From positions 62,001-126,000 of the forward strand of contig QAYY01000010.1 in NCBI GenBank assembly GCA_003054665.1: 64,000 bases of DNA, written 5' to 3'. The translations under genes were made by a program, and so were the position numbers. This document shows, piece by piece, positions 37,853 through 47,081 of the stretch (within the stretch, counting starts at the first letter, position 1; each line of letters begins with the position of its first letter). A model generated the notes under the pieces. That model was given only the letters and a program-made list of their open reading frames with translations, made no database searches and had not been told where the DNA came from. The DNA is from Opitutaceae bacterium EW11 (lineage in GTDB: Bacteria > Verrucomicrobiota > Verrucomicrobiia > Opitutales > Opitutaceae).

Positions 37853-40447
37853 ATGCATAACCCACACCTCCGGCCAGCCCCCTCCCACCTGGCCCATCTG
37901 CTGACTCAACGAAAGCCGCTACTGGCGACTTCGTTTTTGCTCCTCGCTGCCGCCCAACTCCCGGCTCAACAGGCGCCCGACGTCGCCAAGGATACCCTGA
38001 ATCCCGACGAAGCGCGGAAGGAGGAGTTTTCCAACGACGTGCTGAAGCTCGACGACTTTGTGGTCACCGCCGTCGCCGCTCCCGGCACGGTGAGCAAGAT
38101 GCAGTCCAGCGTCTCCGTCAGCACGCTGCCGATGGAGCAGATCCAAATCTCCGTCCCCCGCAATACGTCGGAGATCTTCCGCAGCCTCCCCGCCATCCGC
38201 TCCGAGGCCACGGCCGGCGACGCCAACTCCAACATGACCGCTCGCGGCCTGCCGCTCTCCACCGGCGGTTCGCAATACGTCCAGATTCAGGAAGACGGAG
38301 CCCCAATCCTGCAGTTCGGCGACATCGCGTTCGCCACGGCCGACACGTTCCTCCGCGCCGACTCGACGCTCGGCTCGATCGAGGCGGTCCGCGGCGGCTC
38401 GGCTTCCACGTACGCCACTAGCGCCCCCGGCGGCGTGATCAACCTCATCAGCAAGACGGGCGAGGTGACGGGCGGCAGCGTGGCTCTCACGCGCGGCATC
38501 GATTTCGACACCAATCGGCTGGATTTCGAATACGGATCCCCGATCAACGAGAGTCTCCGCTTCCACGTCGGCGGCTTCTACCGGACCGGCGAGGGCTCCC
38601 GAAAGACAGGCTTTTCCGGATACAACGGCGGGCAGGTGAAGCTCAACGTCACCCGGCAGTTCGAAGGCGGCTACGTGCGCTTCTATTTCAAGGCACTGAA
38701 GGACCAAGGTCCCACCTACATGCCGATGCCGGTCAAGGTCGCCGGCTCGGAGTCGAATCCCACCTATGAATCGCTCCCGGGCTACGACTTCCTCCGCGAC
38801 ACGCAATACACCCCGGCGCTGACGCGCGACGTGCGCATCGGCGGCAGCGGCTCGATCACGTCCACCGACATCACCGACGGCGTTGTCGCGAACTCCGTCT
38901 CCATCGGCGGCGAGTTCAACTTCAACCTGCCCGGCGGCTGGAATCTCGTCGATCGCGCCAACTTCTCCGCCAACAACGGACAGTTCGTGGCGCCGTTTCC
39001 CGCCGAGGTGACCGAGGCGCAGGCGCTGGCCGACGCGATCGGCGGCGCCGGCGCGACGCTCTGGTACGCCTCGGGCGCGCGGGCCGGACAGCAGATCGCG
39101 AATCCCGCCGCGCTCAACGGCAACGGCCTCCTGTCGCGTGTTCACATCTTCAATACGAAGCTGAACCGGATGGATCTGTTCTCGAACAACCTGAAGCTGA
39201 ACAAGAGCTTCACCCTCGACAACGCCTCCAAGCTCAACGTCGGCCTCGGCTACTACATCTCGAAGCAGTACATCGACCAGGACTGGAACTGGAACAGCTA
39301 CCTGCAGGACGTGAAACGCGATGCCGACCTGATCGACGTCCGCAGCGCCCCCGCTTCCGGCGACCCCGCTTCGAGCGGACAACTCGTGACGGAACACGGT
39401 CTGATCGCGTACGGCGTCCCCGCCTGGGGCTGGTTCGCCCGCAAATACGATCTGAAGTACGACATCAGCTCCCCGAATCTGAACCTCGGCTACACGTCGC
39501 AAAAGCTCAGCGTCGACGCCAGCGTCCGCCGCGACGGCGGCAAAGCCCGCGGCGCAAAATACGACGCCACGACGACCCGGCAGGTCGTCGACATGAACGG
39601 CGACGGGGTGATCTCCTATCCCGAGTCACTGGGTGCTCAGCGGATCGATCTGACGAAGCCGGCCCCGATGGTGAACTACGATTTTCACCATCTCTCCTAC
39701 TCGGGCGGCGTGAACTACCAGTTCACCAAGGCGGTCGCCGTCTTCGGCCGCTACAGCAAGGGCGCGGCCATCCGCGCCGACCGTCTGCTCGATGCCGGCA
39801 ACGTCCAGGCCGACGGCTCCATCCCCGACAACGACGTCGCGTTCAACACGACCAAACAGGCCGAACTCGGCGTGAAATACCGCCCGAAGAACCTCGTGCC
39901 CGGAAACCTCGCCTTCTTCGTCACGGCCTTCCAGGCGAAGACCAACGAGGCGAACTCCGAAGCCGCGAAGGGCGGCGCTCCCCTCATCCTCCGCAACTAC
40001 GACGCAAAGGGCCTCGAGCTGGAGTCCGCGTACACGATCAACCACTTCGACCTCCGAGCCAGCCTCACCTACACCGACGCGGAAATCGTCGGCGCCAACG
40101 ACCCGACCGTCATCGGCCACACGCCGCGCCGCCAGGCCAAGTGGATCTACTCGATCTCGCCGTCCTACACGTATCGGAAACTCAACGTCGGCCTCAGCCT
40201 CATCGGCACGAGCAAGGCCTACACTCAGGACAACAACCAGCTCGTCATGCCGGGCTTCGCCTACGTCAACGCCTCCGCCGGGTATGAGCTCTCCAAGGGC
40301 CTGTGGATTTCTCTCAGCGTCAACAACGCCTTCAACGCCACCGGTGTGAGCGAAGCGGAGGAAGGCAGCCTTCCCGCCAACCGCATCGTGCGGGCCCGCA
40401 GCATCCCCGGCCGCACCACGTCGGTACAGCTCAAGTACCTGTTCTAG
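37853..40447 (+). CDS. TonB-dependent outer-membrane receptor (likely for sucrose or an oligosaccharide)
   Basis: 864 residues. A signal peptide (to ~AAQLPAQ) and a TonB-box-like region (VLKLDDFVVTAV) precede the plug domain (EIFRSLPAIRSEATAG, SIEAVRGGSASTYATSAPGG). A long beta-barrel follows and ends in aromatic Phe (LKYLF), as expected for BAM-dependent insertion. TonB receptors import substrates across the outer membrane using proton-motive force. The downstream genes (sucrose phosphorylase, AraC regulator, sugar symporter) suggest a sucrose-type ligand. There is no SusD partner, as usual for Verrucomicrobiota. The start is ATG 37853; an upstream start at 37826 is less likely. Confidence 0.93.
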   Translation: MHNPHLRPAPSHLAHLLTQRKPLLATSFLLLAAAQLPAQQAPDVAKDTLNPDEARKEEFSNDVLKLDDFVVTAVAAPGTVSKMQSSVSVSTLPMEQIQISVPRNTSEIFRSLPAIRSEATAGDANSNMTARGLPLSTGGSQYVQIQEDGAPILQFGDIAFATADTFLRADSTLGSIEAVRGGSASTYATSAPGGVINLISKTGEVTGGSVALTRGIDFDTNRLDFEYGSPINESLRFHVGGFYRTGEGSRKTGFSGYNGGQVKLNVTRQFEGGYVRFYFKALKDQGPTYMPMPVKVAGSESNPTYESLPGYDFLRDTQYTPALTRDVRIGGSGSITSTDITDGVVANSVSIGGEFNFNLPGGWNLVDRANFSANNGQFVAPFPAEVTEAQALADAIGGAGATLWYASGARAGQQIANPAALNGNGLLSRVHIFNTKLNRMDLFSNNLKLNKSFTLDNASKLNVGLGYYISKQYIDQDWNWNSYLQDVKRDADLIDVRSAPASGDPASSGQLVTEHGLIAYGVPAWGWFARKYDLKYDISSPNLNLGYTSQKLSVDASVRRDGGKARGAKYDATTTRQVVDMNGDGVISYPESLGAQRIDLTKPAPMVNYDFHHLSYSGGVNYQFTKAVAVFGRYSKGAAIRADRLLDAGNVQADGSIPDNDVAFNTTKQAELGVKYRPKNLVPGNLAFFVTAFQAKTNEANSEAAKGGAPLILRNYDAKGLELESAYTINHFDLRASLTYTDAEIVGANDPTVIGHTPRRQAKWIYSISPSYTYRKLNVGLSLIGTSKAYTQDNNQLVMPGFAYVNASAGYELSKGLWISLSVNNAFNATGVSEAEEGSLPANRIVRARSIPGRTTSVQLKYLF

Positions 40448-40691
40448 TTCTCCCGTCGCGGCGGCTCTGTTTTGGCCCCGCGTCCCTTCCGCCCAACCTC
40501 CCCCCAAGGACACCCAAAACGCAGAGATGGACAGACCCGTCAGGAGTCTCCGGAAGAGCCCCGGCCGTTCGTTCCCGCGGCGTGCATCGACCTTTGCGCG
40601 CCGCCCGCACGGCCCGCTCGCCGGGAATACCTGATCCGAGGCGCGGGCGAGCCCAACGCCGCCCGCGCCTCCCCTTTTCGCGGACCTCGTC

Positions 40692-42179
40692 ATGAAGAAT
40701 CAAGTACAGCTCATCACCTACGTCGATCGGCTCAGTGGAGGCGGACTGGCGGAACTCCGCGCGCTGCTCGACGGCCCGCTCGCCGGCCTGTTCGGCGGAG
40801 TCCATCTGTTGCCGTTCTTCCACGCCATCGATGGAGCCGACGCCGGGTTCGACCCGATCGACCACTTGAGCGTCGACCGGCGCCTGGGCGACTGGGGCGA
40901 CATCCGGGAGCTCTCCGCCGGATACGAGGTGATGGCCGATCTGATCGTGAACCATGTCTCCGCCGCCTCGCCGCAATTCGAGGACTTCTACCGGCACGGA
41001 GACGCCTCCCGTCACGCAGGCCTCTTCCTCACGTTTGACGACGTGTTTCCCCGGGGCGCGACCGAAGGCGATCTCCTGAAGATCTACCGGCCCCGACCGG
41101 GGCTGCCGTTCAGCACCGTGACCCTCCGCGACGGAAGCCGTCGCGTGCTTTGGACGACGTTCACCTCGCAGCAGCTCGACATCAATGTCCGGCATCCCGA
41201 AGGCCAAGCCTACCTCCGGTCGATCCTGGAACGCTTCCGCGAGAGCGGCGTTCGCTCGATCCGGCTCGATGCGACAGGGTACGCGATCAAGAAGGCCGGC
41301 ACGGGCTGCTTCATGATCCCGGAGACCTACGCTTTCATCGCGGAGCTCACGGCCCAGGCCCGCGCGATGGGCATCGAGGTGCTCGTGGAGATTCACTCGT
41401 ATTATCGCCGCCAGGTGGAGATCGCGGCCAAGGTGGACCGCGTCTACGACTTCGCCCTTCCCCCGCTGGTCCTCCACACGCTTTTCACCGGCAACGCCCG
41501 CGCGCTGAAGTCGTGGCTCGCGATCAGCCCGCGCAACGCGATCACCGTTTTGGATACGCATGACGGCATCGGCGTGATCGACGTCGGCGCCGACCCTGCG
41601 AACCCGGCCCAAAGTCCCGGACTGCTCTCGCCTTCGGAAATCGACGCGCTCGTCGAGACGATGCACACGAGGAGCCAGGGACAGAGCCGGCAGGCGACCG
41701 GCGCCGCGGCCTCCAATCTCGATCTCTACCAGGTCAACTGCACCTACTACGACGCCCTCGGCGGCAACGACCGCGACTATCTGTGGGCGCGAGCCATCCA
41801 GTTTTTCGCGCCCGGCATCCCGCAGGTCTATTACGTCGGTCTGCTGGCGACAAAAAACGACATGGAGCTGCTCCGCCGCACCGGCGTCGGGCGCGACATC
41901 AATCGCCATCACTATCGGAAGGGCGAGGCCGCGTTGGAGACGGAAAAACCCGTCGTGCGAGCGCTCTTCGACCTGATCCGTTTCCGAAACCGGCATCCGT
42001 CGTTCGGCGGCGATTTTAAGCTGGTGGAAAGCCGCGACGAGTCGCTCATGCTCCAGTGGACAAACGGCGCCGCTTGGTCGCGCCTGACGCTGGACTTCAC
42101 TTCGGGCTCGGGCGAGATCCGGTATTCGATCGACGGCGCCGCTCCGACCGCGGAAGGAAAGATCGTCATAGCGGTGTAA
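40692..42179 (+). CDS. sucrose phosphorylase (GH13 subfamily 18)
   Basis: 495 residues, the normal length for the family. Catalytic residues by alignment with known sucrose phosphorylases are nucleophile Asp193 (IRLDATGY), acid/base Glu233 (LVEIHSYYRRQVEIA) and transition-state Asp291 (LDTHDGIG). The segments PFFHAIDGADAGFDPIDH and AIKKAGTGCFMIPE are also diagnostic. It converts sucrose and phosphate to glucose 1-phosphate and fructose in the cytoplasm, saving one ATP per glucose. A related GH13_18 specificity (for example glucosylglycerate or sucrose 6'-phosphate) cannot be excluded by eye. The 244-bp gap before it shows no gene. Confidence 0.92.
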   Translation: MKNQVQLITYVDRLSGGGLAELRALLDGPLAGLFGGVHLLPFFHAIDGADAGFDPIDHLSVDRRLGDWGDIRELSAGYEVMADLIVNHVSAASPQFEDFYRHGDASRHAGLFLTFDDVFPRGATEGDLLKIYRPRPGLPFSTVTLRDGSRRVLWTTFTSQQLDINVRHPEGQAYLRSILERFRESGVRSIRLDATGYAIKKAGTGCFMIPETYAFIAELTAQARAMGIEVLVEIHSYYRRQVEIAAKVDRVYDFALPPLVLHTLFTGNARALKSWLAISPRNAITVLDTHDGIGVIDVGADPANPAQSPGLLSPSEIDALVETMHTRSQGQSRQATGAAASNLDLYQVNCTYYDALGGNDRDYLWARAIQFFAPGIPQVYYVGLLATKNDMELLRRTGVGRDINRHHYRKGEAALETEKPVVRALFDLIRFRNRHPSFGGDFKLVESRDESLMLQWTNGAAWSRLTLDFTSGSGEIRYSIDGAAPTAEGKIVIAV

Positions 42180-42292
42180 CCGTTTTCCCACGACACGACG
42201 CTCGGGTGCTCGATCGGCGCCGGGCGTCTCATCGACGTCCAGCGCCGGCCCGCGTTTCAACCGCGCCGCAGGACTTGTCTCCGGTCCGAAGA

Positions 42293-42320
42293 AGGGACGC
42301 GTCGCCTCACCCGCAAGCGA
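42293..42320 (-). repeat. dispersed hairpin repeat, copy E (partial, minus strand)
   Basis: On the minus strand cGCTTGCGGGTG, agg, CGaCGCGTCCC matches the first two thirds of the repeat consensus; the distal hairpin half is missing. It lies just downstream of the araC-type gene stop, between it and the convergent sucrose phosphorylase gene. Confidence 0.5.
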
Positions 42321-42330
42321 CCTCTGCTCG

Positions 42331-43338
42331 CTACTCCGGCGACTTCACGTGGGCCTTGGCCATCATCTCCGGGCTGAGGCCGAATCCGTATTCCTCGCGA
42401 TTGTAGAAAACGACCTTGGGCTCCTTCTCGACCGAGCAGGCGGTTCGCTGGCCCTCTTCGCGGTACTGCTGGGGTGAGCGGCCCGTCGACTGCCGGAAGA
42501 CGCGGGCGAAATAGTTCGCGTCGCTGTAGCCGCAGGCGCCGGCGATTTCCTTCACGCTCAGTTGCGTGCTCCTCAGGGCTTCGACCGCGCTCTGCAGACG
42601 CAGCCGGCTGATCAGCTCGATGATCCGTTCCCCCGTCTGATGGTGGAACACCTTCGAAAGATGCCGCGCCGAGCAGCGCAGCGCCTCTGCCAGCGACTCC
42701 ACGCTGAGCTCCGGATCCTCGAGGTTGTTGCGGATCAGCCACTGGCACTGGAACACCCGGTCGGTATCGGAATACCGCGCAGGAGAGAGGTCCTCGACCA
42801 GCGCGAGCAGCAGGGCGAATTCCGCGAGAAGCAGGCCCTTGATCACCGTGTCGCTCACTCGCGGCGCGTAGAAGCGCAGGTCGCTGACGCGATTCAGGTA
42901 CTCGACCAGATCGTTGTAGAACGGAGTCGTGTAGAAATAGATGTCGTTCACGCCCGGCGTGCCCGGCAGCGCCTCGCGGGCGATGTGAATCGCGACCGTG
43001 TCGTTGTAGAAGCAGACCACCAGGTTCTCGAAATCCGTATCCGTGCGGCGGACGAACTCCCCGTGCGGCACGCCCTTCGGCATGATGCACACCTCGCCCG
43101 GCAGCAGCGTGAACTTCTGGTCGGGAAACGAAAAATCGGTCGCGCCGCCGAGCTGCACGAAAAGCTCCGGCTTGAAATGGTACGCCATCTTCGGATGCCG
43201 CTCGTACAGATCGCGCGTCTGAGGGATGCGATAGCGCTGCTGGCCTTTCTCGAGCGCGGCGATCTGACGGCGAAACGTCTCGGCAAACAGCCGTTGGACG
43301 TCCCGCTCGGCGGACGGGTGGGGAGAAAAGGAATGCAC
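42331..43338 (-). CDS. AraC-family regulator of the sucrose locus
   Basis: 335 residues. An N-terminal cupin-like sensor (FSFPDQKFTLLPGEVCIMPK, GVPHGE) is followed by two C-terminal AraC HTH motifs (LSVESLAEALRCSARHLSKV and LSVKEIAGACGYSDANYFAR, with the FRQSTGRSPQQYR signature). It probably binds the sugar and activates the flanking genes. It is divergent from the transporter gene; direct repeats suited to AraC dimers lie in the shared 134-bp region. Confidence 0.92.
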   Translation of the reverse strand: MHSFSPHPSAERDVQRLFAETFRRQIAALEKGQQRYRIPQTRDLYERHPKMAYHFKPELFVQLGGATDFSFPDQKFTLLPGEVCIMPKGVPHGEFVRRTDTDFENLVVCFYNDTVAIHIAREALPGTPGVNDIYFYTTPFYNDLVEYLNRVSDLRFYAPRVSDTVIKGLLLAEFALLLALVEDLSPARYSDTDRVFQCQWLIRNNLEDPELSVESLAEALRCSARHLSKVFHHQTGERIIELISRLRLQSAVEALRSTQLSVKEIAGACGYSDANYFARVFRQSTGRSPQQYREEGQRTACSVEKEPKVVFYNREEYGFGLSPEMMAKAHVKSPE

Positions 43339-43368
43339 GGTGGGGTTGGCGGGCGTCGGCGAAAGCCT

Positions 43369-43401
43369 GGCGCAAAAATGCTAAGGAAGCGCCAAAACTG
43401 C
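43369..43401. promoter_or_regulatory. direct repeat, candidate AraC-type operator
   Basis: GGCGCAAAAATGC (43369-43381) and AGCGCCAAAACTGC (43388-43401) are near-identical half-sites about 20 bp apart, the spacing AraC-family activators use. They lie between the divergent regulator and transporter genes. Confidence 0.4.
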
Positions 43402-43472
43402 GAGCGCCGAGGCTCGTCGTGTCAACATTTCCGCCCCAGCTTCTCGTTCGCACCGCCCCACCCCGCCTGCCC

Positions 43473-44813
43473 ATGCCCCTCGCCAAGCCGCGCCTCTCGT
43501 TCTGGCAGATCCTGAACATGAATTTCGGATTCTTCGGAATCCAGTACTCGTTCGGACTTCAGCAGGGCAACATGAGCCCGATCTACAAGTACCTCGGCGC
43601 CGACGAGGCGACGCTGCCCTTCCTCTGGCTCGCCGGACCGATGACCGGCCTGCTCGTGCAACCGATCATCGGAGCGATGAGCGATCGCACGCTCAGCCGC
43701 TGGGGACGCCGCACGCCGTACTTCTTCATCGGCGCGGTGCTCTGCAGCGTGAGTCTCTTCTGGATGCCGTTCAGCCAGACGCTGTGGATGGCGGCGGGAC
43801 TTCTCTGGATTCTCGACGCGGCGAACAACATCACGATGGAGCCGTACCGGGCTTTCGTGAGCGACAAACTCGATCCCGAGCAGCACTCCCTCGGTTTCCT
43901 CACCCAGAGCGCCTTCACCGGCCTCGGGCAGACGCTTTCCTACCTCACGCCCTCGCTGCTCGTCGCGTTCGGGATGAACAAGGACGCGGTGAACTCGCGG
44001 CACATTCCCTATATCACCGTCACGGCGTTCGTCGTCGGCGCCGTGTTCTCCATCTGTTCGATCCTCTGGACGCTGAAGACCACGAAGGAGCATCCGCTCG
44101 ACGAGGAGGAAAAGCGGAGAATCCGGAGTCAGCCCGCCGGGCTGGGCAGCACGTTCGCCGAGATCGTGAGCGCGATCCGCGAAATGCCGCTGACGATGCG
44201 GCAGCTCGCGCTGGTGAAGCTTTTCCAGTGGTACGCGATGTTCTGCTACTGGCAGTACATCGTGCTCTCGATCTCCACCACGCTGTTTGGCACGACGGAC
44301 CGGACCTCCACCGCCTTCCGCGACGCCAACCTGATCAACGGGCAGGTCGGCGGCTTCTACAACTTCGTCGCGTTCCTGGCGGCCTTCGCCCTCGTGCCGT
44401 TCACGCGCCGTTTCGGCGCGAAAGTCTCGCACGCCGTCTGCCTCACCCTCGCCGGCATCGGCATGCTGTGTATCCCAGCGATCCATACAGAAGCGCTGCT
44501 CTTCGTGCCGATGATCGGAATCGGCTTCGCCTGGGCCAGCATGATGGGCAATCCCTACATCCTGCTGGCCGGCTGCATTCCGCCGCATCGCGTCGGCGTC
44601 TACATGGGCGTCTTCAACATGTTCATCGTCATTCCGATGATCCTGCAGATCTTCACCCTCCCGCTGTACTACCGCGCCTGGCTGGGCGCCAATCCGGAGA
44701 ACGTCATCCGTCTGGCCGGCGCGCTGCTCCTCTGCGGAGCCGTCTCGGTGCTCTTCGTCAAAGCCCGGCGTGCACCCGCCGCGGTCGCTGCAGAGGCGAT
44801 TCCGGTCCGCTGA
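43473..44813 (+). CDS. MFS sugar symporter (sucrose transporter-like, GPH/SUT type)
   Basis: 446 residues with twelve hydrophobic segments. The first region ([20 protein letters not shown], then [19 protein letters not shown] and [15 protein letters not shown]) matches bacterial and plant SUT-like sucrose:proton symporters, including the RWGRRxP motif after TM3. It would carry sucrose or a related disaccharide over the inner membrane. The start ATG 43473 is preferred over GTG 43419. It is divergent from the AraC-type regulator and completes outer-membrane uptake, inner-membrane uptake, phosphorolysis and control in one locus. Confidence 0.9.
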   Translation: MPLAKPRLSFWQILNMNFGFFGIQYSFGLQQGNMSPIYKYLGADEATLPFLWLAGPMTGLLVQPIIGAMSDRTLSRWGRRTPYFFIGAVLCSVSLFWMPFSQTLWMAAGLLWILDAANNITMEPYRAFVSDKLDPEQHSLGFLTQSAFTGLGQTLSYLTPSLLVAFGMNKDAVNSRHIPYITVTAFVVGAVFSICSILWTLKTTKEHPLDEEEKRRIRSQPAGLGSTFAEIVSAIREMPLTMRQLALVKLFQWYAMFCYWQYIVLSISTTLFGTTDRTSTAFRDANLINGQVGGFYNFVAFLAAFALVPFTRRFGAKVSHAVCLTLAGIGMLCIPAIHTEALLFVPMIGIGFAWASMMGNPYILLAGCIPPHRVGVYMGVFNMFIVIPMILQIFTLPLYYRAWLGANPENVIRLAGALLLCGAVSVLFVKARRAPAAVAAEAIPVR

Positions 44814-45413
44814 CGGCGACGACGGGGCTCGTGTATCGGGAAAACCGATAGCTCCGGCCGGCGGCCACCCTTTCCCCCCCAGCGGACTGAGTGGAGCTGG
44901 CAGACGCCTGGGCGCCGCTTCAGCGCACTCGCTCCTCCTCGCCGATCGACGTTCGTGAGGATGCGCGCTCCGCAGAGGGTGCTCCAACCGCCTCCGACGG
45001 TTTCCCGCAGCCCGTCCCACTTTAGGGAATGCCATCTCCCGCATTCGGCCGCACCCGCAACCACGGCAAATGTGCGTGATTCACAAGGCGCTACTCTCCA
45101 GCAAGCTGTGCCTTTGTGCCAGCGGTGGAATAACGGCTGCTATGGACTGAATCCTCGTCCTGCGTCACCGGCTCGCCGCCATGGCTTCATTCCAAACTCA
45201 GCCCTTCCCCGCGCTCTTTTCCTGCACTGGATTGCAGGCGGGCATGAGTTCATTTCTGCCCTTTCGCGCGGATGCAGCCGCGGACGACGTGCTCGCCTTG
45301 CGGAGGCCCCCGGGCGGACACGGGCAGGCGCGAAGCCGAAACGCTTCGCTTCCCTCAACTGCGCATCCGCCGTCGTTCATGCCGGGCGGGGGCGCGCGGA
45401 AATACTTCGAGCC
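44814..45413. other. 600-bp intergenic region without a recognisable gene
   Basis: A plus-strand frame stays open from 44955 into the glyoxalase gene, but its translation is low-complexity and no protein family is visible. I see no tRNA, repeat family member or terminator. It presumably carries the promoter of the glyoxalase-led gene group. Confidence 0.4.
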
Positions 45414-45809
45414 ATGAAGATCCGAGGCACCGATTTCGTTTTGTATCCAGTCAGCAATCTTGCCGCCGCGGTGGCGTTCTACCGCGACGTTTTGGGTCTG
45501 CGCGCGGACATGTACAGCGAAGAGTACCACTGGGCGGAGTTCGACTGCGGCGACGTCACCCTGGCCCTCCACGGCGTGGACAAGCCGGTGAAAGACGGCT
45601 CGGGCACCCAGCTCGCGCTCGCGGTGGAAGACCTCGACGGAGCGCTCCGCGAACTGAAGGCGAAGGGGGTTCCGGCCGTTTCGCCGATTCAGGACTTCGG
45701 CGTCTGCCGGGCGTTCGAAGTGCGCGACCCCGACGGCCACTCCATCCTCCTTCACCACCGGGCGGACGGCTCCTTCGGCAACACTCCGGCTCCGGCCTCC
45801 GCCCCATGA
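45414..45809 (+). CDS. glyoxalase/bleomycin-resistance superfamily (VOC) protein
   Basis: 131 residues, one VOC domain of two beta-alpha-beta-beta-beta modules (FVLYPVSNLAAAVAFYRDVL with GLRADM, then LALAVEDLDGALRELKAKGV and VRDPDGHSILLHH). Metal-ligand positions include His in ALHG and His near the end. VOC proteins include lyases, dioxygenases and resistance proteins; the substrate is unknown. Its stop overlaps the next start (ATGA, 45806-45809). Confidence 0.85.
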   Translation: MKIRGTDFVLYPVSNLAAAVAFYRDVLGLRADMYSEEYHWAEFDCGDVTLALHGVDKPVKDGSGTQLALAVEDLDGALRELKAKGVPAVSPIQDFGVCRAFEVRDPDGHSILLHHRADGSFGNTPAPASAP

Positions 45810-46282
45810 ACACCTCCGCTCTCCGCATCGAAAAGCTGCCGGCCATGCGCGTGGCGAGCGTGCAGGCGACAAGCACCACGCCCGAACGCGACGCCTGGGC
45901 GAAGCTGGAGGCCTGGGCCGCGCCGCTCGGCCTGCTCAACGATCTCGATCGCCATCCCGTTTTTGGTTTCAACAACCCGCGTCCCCGGCCGAACCATCCG
46001 GACCACGGATATGAGTTTTGGATACGCGTCGACCCGGAGACCGCCGCGGCGCCCGGGATCGCGTTGAAGGATTTTCCCGGCGGACTTTTCGCCGTCACTC
46101 GCTGCCGGCTTGTCGGCGATCCCGCCGGCGAAATCGACCACGTCTGGCTGGATCTCTGGAAATCCGTCCAGACGGGGCCCTACCGCTGGCGCCAGGCACA
46201 GGAGCTGGAGAAGCCGGTGGATCCTCGAGCGCCCGAGAGCGAACTCTGCCTCGACCTCTATCTGCCGGTGACCGCCGTCTGA
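45806..46282 (+). CDS. GyrI-like / AraC effector-binding domain protein
   Basis: 158 residues. A stand-alone SHS2-type effector-binding domain (IEKLPAMRVASVQATSTTPE, then FGFNNPRPRP, YEFWIRVDPE, FPGGLFAVTRCRL and CLDLYLPV). GyrI-like proteins bind or hydrolyse small hydrophobic or toxic molecules. It is coupled to the VOC gene by a 4-bp overlap, so the pair may handle the same compound. Confidence 0.8.
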   Translation: MNTSALRIEKLPAMRVASVQATSTTPERDAWAKLEAWAAPLGLLNDLDRHPVFGFNNPRPRPNHPDHGYEFWIRVDPETAAAPGIALKDFPGGLFAVTRCRLVGDPAGEIDHVWLDLWKSVQTGPYRWRQAQELEKPVDPRAPESELCLDLYLPVTAV

Positions 46283-46370
46283 CCGCCCGACTCGAACCGC
46301 GCCGTACCCGTCCGCCGATCCCGCGAACCACGTCCGGTCCCGAAGGCCCCGCTACCACATCTTGAATACG

Positions 46371-47075
46371 ATGAAAGACACCATGGACTTGAACCCCGCC
46401 TCCAGTCTGAACTCGGTTCTCGACGCACTCGCCGAGCCGCTTTTCTTCGGGGGCGAGATTCCGCGCGACCAGCGCGTCGCCGCGGCGAGGTGGATCGCGG
46501 CCCGCCAGGGGCTGCCGAGGTCGTACGGCGGAATGTTCGCTCCGACCGACGGCGACGCCAAAGGCATCCGCCTCTTCACCGGCGAGCCCGTGGTCAGCAG
46601 AGCCGGCATCGGCCACCTTCTGGGCGAAGAAGCCTGCCGCATCCTCACCGTCCTGGAGGTGAAGGAGCCGGTCGTCCAGACCGCGCTCCACCGTGCGGTC
46701 GGCAACATGTCCGAGCTCCTCGAGTCCTCCGAAAAACGCGGGTACGACACCTCGATGTACTGCTGCGGCACCTGCTCGTCCGGCTATTGGCGGAATCTCG
46801 CGCTCGGAATCTTTCCACGTTCCGAGGAGCGACTCCACCGCGGCCTGCGCAGGCTGAAAGATCTGCGGAACGAGGAGGGCCGCTGGCAGAAATTTCCATT
46901 TTACCACACCTCGCTCGCCTTGGTTGAAATCGGCCCGAGCCTGGCCAAGGACGAGCTGCGGTACGCGGCGCGCACCTGGGAGCGGATCCTGCCGCGGCTG
47001 GCGAGAGCGAAAGACCGCTACGCGCAACGCCGGGCCTCGGTGGGCCGGCGCCTGCTTGAACTCTGTTCGTCCTGA
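46371..47075 (+). CDS. conserved protein of unknown function with CCGTC motif
   Basis: About 234 residues. Helical, with a central CCGTCSSGYWRNLA segment followed by EERLHRGLRRLKDLRNEEGR and WQKFPFYHTSLALVEI. The pattern of paired helices with GxW and FPFYxTxLAL recalls repeats of alpha/alpha-toroid proteins (prenyltransferase/squalene-cyclase-like), but the length is far too short for a cyclase. No signal peptide. It lies 88 bp after the GyrI-like gene and 6 bp before the permease gene, so it is probably in their operon. The function is unknown; the Cys cluster suggests metal binding or redox. Confidence 0.7.
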   Translation: MKDTMDLNPASSLNSVLDALAEPLFFGGEIPRDQRVAAARWIAARQGLPRSYGGMFAPTDGDAKGIRLFTGEPVVSRAGIGHLLGEEACRILTVLEVKEPVVQTALHRAVGNMSELLESSEKRGYDTSMYCCGTCSSGYWRNLALGIFPRSEERLHRGLRRLKDLRNEEGRWQKFPFYHTSLALVEIGPSLAKDELRYAARTWERILPRLARAKDRYAQRRASVGRRLLELCSS

Positions 47076-47081
47076 TTCGCC

